Shown here in pieces: positions 33,316 to 41,965 of a stretch of DNA of 64,000 bases. Numbering within the stretch: the stretch's first letter is position 1; each line of letters starts with the position of its first letter. The translations under genes and the position numbers were made by a program. The notes beneath the pieces were generated by a model, which was not told the DNA's origin, did not search any database, and saw nothing but the letters and a program-made list of their open reading frames with translations. Source of the stretch: Telmatactis stephensoni (lineage: Eukaryota; Cnidaria; Anthozoa; Actiniaria; Isophelliidae); assembly GCA_029948255.1 (NCBI GenBank), contig JALIZF010001914.1, positions 1 through 64,000 of the forward strand, read 5' to 3'.

Positions 33316-34518
33316 ATGAATGAAAATCCAACACAAACCCCTCCTAAAGAGGACAGGGGCAGGGAAAAGTCCTCTAAGGAGGATCCCATCAATGAAGACA
33401 CTCGTAAAACACCTGGAAAGCCGACTTCACAAAAAGGCGGGAAAAGGCCAAGTACAACAAGTCAGCAAGTACTGAAGGATAATGCTAAAGAAGGAAACTC
33501 AGGAATCGCCTTAAATGCGGCAGCCCTTGGTGGCATAATTGCCGAAGCCCTTAAGAGTTCATTTGAAGGCCTAAGGGATTTGATGAGCGCAGGATTCGCC
33601 GATTTAGGGGATAAGATTGCCTCAAATCAGGCCTATGGCGACGAAGAGATCTCGTCCAGTGATGAAGGTGATTCGACTAGGTCTAAGGACGACGGAGAAT
33701 CACCGAACCATGGAGAGCCAGCCTCTAAAAAGAAGAAATCCGATGATTCTGACAACAACAGGAACACTATCATTAATAAGTTGACAAAAACCTTACAGCT
33801 CACCGAGCACGTAGGCCCGGCCATTAACGAGGAGCTGGCGTCACTTGTGAATAAAGTCATGAGGGAAAAAGCTAACGAAGACAAAATAACCGAATTGAAA
33901 AAACAACACGAAACTCCAGAGAACTGCACCACCTTGTGCGAGACAAAGGTCAATCAAGGTGTGTGGAATAATCTAGACGAGTCAGCTAGATCAACAGACC
34001 TCAAATTCCAGAAGGTACAGAAAAGCCTGATAAAAGGAATAATAGTGGTAGTATCTGAAGTAAATAAGCTACTGGGTGACTCAGACATACAGAAAGATGA
34101 AACTGTCAGTGCACTGATGGATGGGGTACTCCTGCTGGCACATGCCAATCAAGAGCTCAATTACAGACGAAGAGAGCTCATGAGACCCCAGCTTAATTCA
34201 AATTACAGACACCTCTGTAATCCATCAAACCCAGTATCAGCAGAATTATTTGGGGATGATTTGCCAAAGGCTGTGAAAGATATATCAGATACAAACAGAC
34301 TAAGCTCTAAGCTTACAAAAGAAAGCAGCTCAAATCGCTCTTCTAAAGGGAGCCAGAGGCACCCTGGCTGGCATGGAAAGGGTAAACGCAGCTTCCATAA
34401 ATACAATAATTACTCAAGCTACTCACAAAACTCAAATAGTAAGCAGACAAAAAACTACCAGAACCCCCTCCACTCCAAAAAGAGGGCGGAGGGGAAGAAG
34501 AAGAGCGAAGGAGACTAA
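33316..34518 (+). CDS. DIRS-like Gag protein (400 aa)
   Basis: An intact frame from MNENPTQTPPKED. The N-terminal third is charged and disordered; a bipartite basic patch KKKKSDD is near residue 138. The central region VNQGVWNNLDESARSTDLKF is the conserved DIRS Gag signature, followed by a helical KVQKSLIKGIIVVVSEVNKLL. The C-terminus is Ser/Asn/Lys-rich. The RT frame overlaps the 3' end in another phase. It binds nucleic acid and forms the particle by analogy with the family. Confidence 0.8.
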   Translation: MNENPTQTPPKEDRGREKSSKEDPINEDTRKTPGKPTSQKGGKRPSTTSQQVLKDNAKEGNSGIALNAAALGGIIAEALKSSFEGLRDLMSAGFADLGDKIASNQAYGDEEISSSDEGDSTRSKDDGESPNHGEPASKKKKSDDSDNNRNTIINKLTKTLQLTEHVGPAINEELASLVNKVMREKANEDKITELKKQHETPENCTTLCETKVNQGVWNNLDESARSTDLKFQKVQKSLIKGIIVVVSEVNKLLGDSDIQKDETVSALMDGVLLLAHANQELNYRRRELMRPQLNSNYRHLCNPSNPVSAELFGDDLPKAVKDISDTNRLSSKLTKESSSNRSSKGSQRHPGWHGKGKRSFHKYNNYSSYSQNSNSKQTKNYQNPLHSKKRAEGKKKSEGD

Positions 34519-36242
34519 ATCCAATTCAGGTTAGTGCGAATGCACAACTATTTGCTGGCAGGATTAAGCACTTTGTGTCAATGTGGGAAAATATCACAGC
34601 AGACCAAAAAATTTTGGACATTGTACAGCACTGCCACCTGGAAATTCTAGACCCAAATCAAACAAAGTTAAGACCAGAAATTAAGTTTGATCCTTCAGAA
34701 AAAGTGATAATTGATTCAGAAATCAGAGACCTCCTTGAGCGAGGGGTCATTGAACCTGCTGTACACTTGCCAAATGAATACATTTCAAACATTTTTGTAA
34801 GGAAAAAGAAAAGTGGAAAATACAGAATGATTTTGAACTTAAAAGGGTTAAATAAACACATTGAAAAACACCATTTTAAGATGGATACTCTTTGGTCTGC
34901 TGTGAGACTTATGACCCCCAACTGCTACATGGCATCTTTGGACCTAAAAGATGCCTACTACTCAGTTCCAATTGCAAAGGAACATAGGAAGTTCCTTCGG
35001 TTTTACTGGCAGGGAGATCTTTACCAATATACTTGTATGCCAAATGGGCTCTCATCTGCCCCCAGATATTTTACCAAACTGCTGAAACCACACTGTAAAA
35101 ATGACCAGGTTGAAACTACCATTTGAAATGGTTATAACCAATGGGAATTGGTTAATATAACCAATTACTAATTGGTTGAATTTGTGACCATTTCACATTG
35201 GTAGAAAAGACAAAATATTTTTTGGTTGATACAACCAATTGTAAACAGTTTGAAATTGTAGCCATTTCAAATTGGTAGAAATAACCATGTATAAGAAAGG
35301 TTAAAGTTGTGACCATTTCACGTTGGTACAAATGACCAAATGCGTTTGGTTGATACAACCAATTAAAATCACCATTCTAAACTGGTCACAAATTCATGAG
35401 ACATAGGTCACAAAAAAAACATTATTGAAACACAAAAACATTCCTGTTCGAGACGCAAGACATTTTTTATTTATAACGCTGATGATGATGATGAAAAAGG
35501 ATAATGACTAATAAGCCAGTTATTTATTTACAGAAATGATGCATGCAATTTCCTGTTTTCCAATAGAATATACATTTTCTGATTATAATAAAAGTGTTTT
35601 TAAACCCGCAATCCTGTGATATGTAATTTAACAATAATATTGGTTGTTTCTATATCAAAATCGTTAACCATGTTTTAATTGGCTAAAGTAACCATTTCTG
35701 AATTGGTTGAAACAAGACTTCTCAACCATAATTATTGGTTACCTGGGACTCATTCACATTGTCATTTCTTTTTGGTCAGTACAACCATTAAGCTTGGTTG
35801 ATATAACTTAATCACAATTGGTTGAAATACAACACCAGTTGTTTGAAAGAACCCTTAAAAATGGTTGATTTTACTTATTTCTTTAGGGTTGGAATAACCA
35901 ATTTAGATAGATTAGTATAACCAATAAATAATTGGTTACCTGGGACTCAAAGTTATACCAATTTTTATTGGTTATTTCAACCAGTCCATTTTTACAGTGC
36001 AGTGTACTCAACTTTGAGACAACAAGGTCATCTCAATGTTGGATACATAGATGACTCATACCTCCAGGGTAGTGACCTTGAAGAGTGCCAACTCAACCTC
36101 AGAGACACTCAAACCTTACTTACAAACTTGGGATTTGTCATCAATACAGAAAAATCAATATTCACACCAACGCAGAGAATGACATTTTTAGGGTTTGTTT
36201 TAGACTCTGTGTCAATGAAAATTATGCTAACAGATGAGAAAT
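34480..36242 (+). pseudogene. DIRS-like reverse transcriptase, interrupted by a CACTA-type MITE
   Basis: The frame opens inside gag (ERRRLNPIQVSANAQLFAGR) and runs IIDSEIRDLLERGVIEP, NLKGLNKHIEKHHFKM, MASLDLKDAYYSVPI and CMPNGLSSAPRYFTKLLKP. At 35090 a 909-bp element with 2-bp CA duplication splits it. It resumes with VYSTLRQQGHLNVGYIDDSY (catalytic YIDD near 36042) and FLGFVLDS, then stops near 36242 at the next insertion. Removing the MITE and one CA restores a continuous reading across the junction (KLLKP-VYSTL). Confidence 0.85.
35091..35999. mobile_element. CACTA/EnSpm-type nonautonomous element (909 bp)
   Basis: Ends CACTGTAAAAATG and CATTTTTACAGTG are perfect inverse copies; CA is duplicated at 35089-35090 and 36000-36001. 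The 5'-CACTG terminus with a 2-bp duplication is the CACTA signature. The interior is full of subterminal repeats of the type (A)ACCAATT(A/G) and AATTGGTT in both orientations, likely transposase-binding sites in the family. No coding capacity. Confidence 0.85.
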
Positions 36243-36263
36243 AAAAGGCACCTGAAAGGTGCA

Positions 36264-37461
36264 TGTATCTACTGCAGAAGTGTTATAGAAATATTTTTGA
36301 CAATGTGAAATGCATTGAAAAGAAAAACATGAAGAATGTTGAAGAATTTTATGGAGTTGGACAGGGCAGTTTGTTATTACAGGGTAGTAACGAGGTATAT
36401 GGGATCAGGGATCAGTGTTATTTTGGGGCTCAGGATCACGTCAGCGTTATTTTTTTGGCTCAGGGATCAGATTTTTAGCCTTGGGATCAGGATCACTGTC
36501 TTTAGAATTCCGAAAATTTCGGAATCACTTTTTTCAGGGATCAGGGATCAAAATTGTCCTTATTTTGGGGATCAAGGATTACAATTTTAGCCCTGGGATC
36601 GGGATCACTGAAAAAAATATATACCTCGTTACTACCCTGTTATTACCTCAACTGATGTCTTTCGTAAATTAAATGTTCGGAAAAACTTGGTAAGTGATAT
36701 TCTTAACAATGTTTTTGCGTCCATCAATAGAGACAGCTTTCATAGACAGTGTCATAGGTTTTATAAAAGGAATTGCTAGTGTTTGTTTGGCCCTTGCAAT
36801 CAAGATCCACGGTTTGAGGTCTTTGTACATACTGTAGGCCATTACATTTTTTTATTTAAATAGGAGCTGAAATATTATATAATGAAGTGAATTATTTGAT
36901 GATAGTTACATGCAATCGGTGTAAACTTGTTTACCGTTGCTAAAAGATAGAACATTTGCGAAAGGCTCAAACGAGATCGAGACGAACACTTCAATATTGT
37001 ATTGACTTACCGGCTCAAAAACGACCTCATCATTGAATAATGATTTAAAAATTCTCCATAAGAATAAACCTGACACATTCTATTAAAGCTGAGCCTTATT
37101 AATGGGCATAAAAACATTGTTAAAAACATCACTTACCAAGATTTTTGACTTGAATTCCTGTCAAACTTGTCAACAGTCGACAACTTGTTCCCGACAACTC
37201 GTTTCCGACAACTCGTTCCCGACAACTCGTGACCCCTATCGGCTTCCGTACATGTCCGTGTTCCCGTGTATTTTCCGAAAATATTCCGACTTTTCTATTG
37301 TTAACACTTTCTATTGTTAACAAGCATAGAACTTCGTGTCAAAACTCACACATGTTCTGGTGAATACCAATATACCGTGATCTCATAATTTGAGTGAAGC
37401 ATGAAGTATATCCATTTTCAACACGATGACATAGTATCTACTGCATTCTGCAGTAGATACA
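36264..37461. mobile_element. Unclassified 1.2-kb insertion in the DIRS-like pol, holding a hAT MITE
   Basis: A perfect 16-bp inverted repeat, TGTATCTACTGCAGAA, occurs at 36264-36279 and inverted at 37446-37461. The right copy is part of a hairpin (GTATCTACTGCA...TGCAGTAGATAC); a second hairpin GGCACCTGAAAGGTGC sits just outside the left copy. DIRS pol resumes at 37466. No target duplication found and no ORF recognised. Contains a CCGACAACTCGTT tandem triplet near 37190. Confidence 0.6.
36381..36638. mobile_element. hAT-type MITE with 8-bp target duplication GTTATTAC
   Basis: The ends AGGGTAGTAACGAGGTATAT and the inverse ATATACCTCGTTACTACCCT are perfect inverse copies. GTTATTAC lies at 36373-36380 and 36639-36646. 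The interior carries repeated GGGATCAGG(G)ATCA motifs. It is the fourth level of nesting at this locus (OTU transposase, DIRS, 1.2-kb insertion, this MITE). Confidence 0.85.
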
Positions 37462-37465
37462 AAAA

Positions 37466-38160
37466 GAGAAGGTGAAAGCACTTTGTAAAACAATGCAGTG
37501 TAAACACACAATCACCATAGCCGAGCTTGCCCAGCTGATTGGCACACTAGTCTCTAACCTACCAGGGGTGCAGTTTGGAAAACTCCACTACAGAAACTTA
37601 GAAATTGAAAAGAACCTAGCACTCAGGGTAAACAAAGGAAATTTTAAGACCTCAGTAGTCTTGTCCCCAAATGCAAAGGCAAAACTCTCTTGGTGGATTG
37701 ATAATGTGGACCAGGCTTTTAACCCTGTATCACAGGGGAATCCAAACATTGAAATTAGAACTGATGCTTCAAAAAAGGGGTTGGGTGCATACCTTGGAGG
37801 GGATACTACCCAAGAACTGTGGGCTGATGTTGAAAGTCAAATGTATATCAATGAATTAGAGCTTAAAGGCCATTTGCTTCTCCATAAGGGCTTTTACTGA
37901 GAGGTTGAAGATTGAATAAACAAGTCAAAATACTTACTGACAACACAACAGCAGTGGCATACATCAATGCCATGGGGGGCACAAAATCCCCAAGTTGTAA
38001 CCAAATAGCAAATGAAATATGGGTTTGGTGTATAAGTAATAAGATCTGGCTAACTGCATCTCACATAGCTGGAGTAGAGAACTCTGAGGCTGACAAAGAG
38101 TCTCGGTCCTTTAATGATCGGACTGAATGGACTCTTAAGAAAGGGTTTTTTACCCAAATT
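37466..38160 (+). pseudogene. DIRS-like RNase H region, frameshifted
   Basis: KVKALCKTMQCKHTITIAEL leads into the RT/RNH connection and EIRTDASKKGLGAYLGG (RNH first Asp), ELELKGHLLL. The frame breaks near 37880 and again near 37912; it resumes with VKILTDNTTAVAYINAMGG (DN..A) and WLTASHIAGVENSEAD (H..G..N..AD). All RNH motifs are recognisable, but two indels in 40 bp kill the reading. Confidence 0.8.
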
Positions 38161-38519
38161 ACTACCCACTGGGGTACCCCAGAGATTGATTTATTTGCCA
38201 CAAGACTCAATTCACAGCTCCCTAAATTTGTTTCATGGAAACCAGACCCAGACTCCTTTTGTGTAGATGCCTTTACTATTAGTTGGAAATCAATGCAATT
38301 TTATGCCTTTCCACCATTTTGTCAAATTCACAGATGTCTACAGAAAATTTCAGAGGAACAAGTGTCCCAGGGAATCATGATTGTACCACTTTGGCCCACT
38401 CAAGTGTGGTGGCCACAACTGTTGAGAATGATAATCGCAACCCCATTTGTCCTACTAAAACACCAGGATCTACTTACACTACCACACTCCACTCAAAGGC
38501 TACACCCTCTAAGAAAGAA

Positions 38520-39514
38520 GTTGACTATGCTGGCATGTCTCCTGTCTGGCAGTCCATCCAGAATAAAGGAATTTCAGAGGCAGCTGGAAGACTCATCATG
38601 GCCTCCTGGAGAACAGGGACAAAGAAACAGTACAGTACCTATATCAAAAAATGGACTGACTTTTGTAGTAAAAGGAAAGTCAATAACATTCAACCACCTT
38701 TAGTATCGGTGCTTGATTTTCTAACGTTGTTATATGAACAAGGACTCACATATAGTGCCATAAATACCGCTAGGAGTGCTTTATCCAGTTACATCACTCT
38801 AGCAGATGGGTCATGCCTAGGTAAACACCCACTAGTATCCAGACTGATGAAAGGAATTTTCCAGGAAAAGCCACCAAGATCCAAATACACAGAAATTTGG
38901 GATGTGTCCACAGTTCTTTCATACCTTCAGTCATTATTCCCATTGGAACAATTGTCCCTGGAAAAAACTAACACTGAAACTTGTTATGTTAATATTGTTA
39001 GTTTCAGGCCAAAGAGGCCAAACCGTTCATTTGTTGAATATCAACCATATGGTTATTTCAGAAGACTGCATTAAATTTCAGCTTGTTGCACTTTTAAAAC
39101 AAAGTAGACCAGGAGTAAAAAATTCCACTGGTAAAACTCCAGGCTTTTGAAGATAAAGCTTTATGCGTGGTGACTACTCTAAAGGAGTATCTGACAAGGA
39201 CCCAAAACTTAAGAGGCTCCGAGAGCCAGTTATTTGTTAGTTTTCAAAAGCCATTTAAAAAAGTTAGTAAAGACACCATAAGTAGATGGGTGAAACAAGT
39301 AATGTCAGAAGCTGGAATAGATACAACCAGATTTAAGCCACACAGCACCAGAGCTGCTAGCACGTCTGCAGCCAGCAATGCATTAGCAAGCATTGACGAT
39401 ATTTTACAAACAGCTGGTTGGTCCTCAAAGTCTACTTTTGCACAATTCTATAATAAGCCTATCATTAAAAATAGTGAATTTGCGGATAGGGTACTTAGCA
39501 CTGTAGGCAACTAA
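38520..39514 (+). pseudogene. DIRS-like tyrosine recombinase, frameshifted
   Basis: N-terminal SAM-like core (IMASWRTGTKKQYSTYIKKW, SALSSYITLADGS) in one frame, a switch near 38980, then LLVSGQRGQTVHLL (first catalytic Arg), and a third frame from about 39150 with FKPHSTRAASTSAA (His and second Arg) and ILQTAGWSSKSTFAQFYNKP (Tyr nucleophile in FYNKP). All R-H-R-Y catalytic positions can be read, but across three frames. The enzyme inserts the circular DNA in the DIRS cycle. Confidence 0.85.
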
Positions 39515-39571
39515 TCTGAGCACAATAAAGTTGTTCCATTGACCTGTTTAATGCTCATGTTGCTACAAAAT

Positions 39572-39862
39572 CTCATGTGATCTCGAAGCACGATAACGAG
39601 GTAGAATTGTAAAATTAAACGAGACTTACCTGGAAGTTGAAGTTTGATTGAGATTCTACCGAGTTATAGAGTGCTGAGAGATTACATGCCCTACCCTCCC
39701 ACCCATGTAATACTTGAATGGTGGGAAATTGGATCACTCGCATTAAACCTTCAAAGACTGAGTTGGCGCATGCGCTTGCTATCTCATGTAATCTCTCAGC
39801 ACTCTATAACTCGGTAGAATCTCAATCAAACTTCAACTTCCAGGTAAGTCTCGTTTAATTTT
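39572..39862. repeat. DIRS internal complementary region and right terminal repeat
   Basis: 39572-39608 is the inverse of the left end at 33179-33215 (for example CACGATAACGAGGTAGAAT against ATTCTACCTCGTTATCGTG). 39611-39690 is the inverse of the right end at 39784-39862 (AAAATTAAACGAGACTTACC against GGTAAGTCTCGTTTAATTTT). That double complementarity is what a DIRS replication model requires. Confidence 0.85.
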
Positions 39863-40089
39863 CCTATTAAAAATTATTTTGACCCAGCGCCTGCGTAGAC
39901 GTTGTTAGATATCACGTGACAAGTCCACGTGATCTAGCCACCCACCCCCAAACTTTAACAACTGTCAATCAAAATACTAATGACCCGCCCATAAACAACC
40001 CCATCTTCCAAAGTTATCTTGGAAAACATAGATTGCTTTTTTACGTCAGTGGAGCAAAATGGAAGTTGATTCTGTCCAATTACTGCCAC

Positions 40090-41030
40090 CGTCTGCCATT
40101 AAAGAAGTTAACAAATTAAGAGAACACTGCTACGAGAGGATGTCTTTCCGATATTCCACCATCAGGAGGAACCAACAGGAATGAAGTTTTGCACAAAACT
40201 CTTAATAAGTCTCTCAGAAGGTCTAAAATTGGTCTAGAATTGGCTGTTGCATTTCTGGTTATTTTTTTTTTTTACAAGTGGAATGAAAATAAAATTTCCA
40301 AAGAGAAATGGTAAGAGAAGGCGTATTAACCATATTAAGCCCGTTGAAATTTACAATAATACCTCTGAATATGATGAACATTTTGATGGCTCCTTAAGTG
40401 CTCAAGAAAGTATGGACGCAGGAGCATTTGAATTTTCTGATAAATTTTCAGATGCTGATGAAGTTATCAACAGTGTTAACTACTTACTTGAAAATCATTC
40501 AGAAGATGATTGTAGTGAGGATAGCTCATTGTCAGATGACCTTAGTGATAACCAAGGTGATGAGACTGGAAGCGATGAAGATTGTTCATATTTTCTTGAC
40601 AATGTACAAATTTCACACATTGTTGAGCAAGCTTCAAACTTAGCACTACTAAATGAACACATTGAAAACATAAAGGGTGAGGCTTCTTTATCAAGATGTT
40701 ACAACCTTATGTATTTGAAAAATGCCCTCTGCCTCTTATCCTCAAAGGAACATAAAAGCATTGCTAATGACCAAAGAGACATTGATGCATTTCTTCAATT
40801 GAATAATATGAAAAGAATTAAAATTGCTGGTGATGGCAACTGCTTCTTTGTGTCTTTGGCCACAATGATACAGCAAAAGTTAGTTGATGGTAATTTGAGT
40901 GCTGAATCAATAACACATCTGCAAAACTTGGGAGTCATTAAATGTCAAGGCATGGATATCAACCAAATGGCTTTAATATTGAGACAGGTTGTTGTAAATG
41001 AATGGCTATCATACCTCATGTCAGGTATAT
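40090..41030 (+). pseudogene. DDE-type transposase, second half, fused to an OTU protease domain
   Basis: Resumes the family cut at 33178: INKLREHCY-like start, then GCLSDIPPSGGTNRNEVLHK (catalytic Glu) and RSKIGLELAVAFLVIFFYKW. A frameshift lies near 40135 and another within the T12 run near 40262-40273. The next frame has KRNGKRRR, a long acidic stretch (SEDDCSEDSSLSDDLSDNQG), and MKRIKIAGDGNCFFVSLAT: the OTU deubiquitinase active-site motif (D-G-N-C, Cys codon at 40841). The catalytic His region is not seen before the stop at 41030. Transposon-borne OTU domains are known; whether this one was active cannot be judged. Confidence 0.65.
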
Positions 41031-41126
41031 AAGAGTGGGTGCAAAATGTTATCAAAATATAATGGGTTGTACTTCATGTTGTCAATGAGAGGCTTGCTGG
41101 TAAGGTGTACACTGAAATAAAGGCAA

Positions 41127-41735
41127 GTGGGATACATCATGCACATTCGTCCACAAGAACACACAAGAATTGGTCAACTCATGAGCAAAATGGTGTTTGA
41201 AGCTACAGACAAATTCATCCATCCGACGAGGTATCATCAAATTGTCGAGACAGCGAGTCACCAACAACTGACCAGTAGCGAACAAGAATCGATCACCGAG
41301 GATCAAAAGCAAAGTTCTGTTGTTGCTAAAGTACATTATCAAAAACGACAATCTTGTGACATAGCCACGAAAACTCATGAATGTTTGAAAATATTGCAAA
41401 GTGAAAAGGGATCCCAGTTGAAAGGGGAAGTTTCCTCTCAACTTTCAGATAGTCCTAACACTTCATCCGAAAAAGATTCCTCAAGGGAGATCAGTCACGA
41501 GAAAGAGGGCACTGACCATAATCAATCTGATCGACTCTCTACCGTCAATGAAACTAAACGAAAAAGGACGGTGTTATTCACCCCAGAAGAAGACGAAAGC
41601 TTAAAGAAGGGTATAAAACAACATGGTTTTGGTCAGTGGGTGGCAATTTTGAGAGATCCAAGGTACAAATTTCAGAGAGGAAGAACAACAAATTCCTTAC
41701 TAAATCGTGCAATGCGAAAATTCAAAAACTAGAAC
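41127..41735 (+). pseudogene. Myb/SANT-domain C-terminal part of the OTU transposase, frame broken upstream
   Basis: The frame IRPQEHTRIGQLMSKMVFEA is followed by a polar Ser/Lys/Glu linker and VLFTPEEDESLKKGIKQHGF, GQWVAILRDPRYKFQRGRTT and LLNRAMRKF, a Myb-like (telobox/SANT) helix-turn-helix with the usual Trp spacing partly kept. It follows the OTU region after 96 bp with several stops between. In this family Myb domains probably bind the element's ends. Could alternatively be a separate small gene. Confidence 0.5.
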
Positions 41736-41965
41736 CCAACATGCAAAGATTGACCTTTAATTTTCATATTAAGCCTGAGATGCAGTCGTCATAATTGTGT
41801 TCAATAAGCAAAGTCGTGCCATTAATATTAGCATTATTATTGTTACTATAATTATTACTACTAGTGATTAAAGCTCTTCAACTCGGACATGCGTGTAAAC
41901 TCATTCACATTTCCAAGTACTAGACTGTTGCATGTCTAACCATAGTAAGTGATTTACTGATTTAC

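Larger units (their letters stand above)
33179..39862 (+). mobile_element. DIRS-like tyrosine-recombinase retrotransposon, nested and decayed
   Basis: Inverted terminal repeats: left about 33179-33240 and right about 39757-39862 share the inverse of GCAAGCGCATGCGCCAACTC. An internal complementary region at 39572-39690 is complementary to both outer ends, the DIRS hallmark. Between them lie Gag, RT, RNase H and a YR, in the DIRS order. There are two large insertions (35091-35999 and about 36240-37461) and several frameshifts, so the copy is dead. It sits inside the OTU-type transposase and has no evident target duplication, as expected for DIRS. Confidence 0.88.

Noticed and set aside
39916..40119. 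Short ORF just right of the DIRS element
   Set aside because: It overlaps the remnant of the interrupted transposase in another frame.
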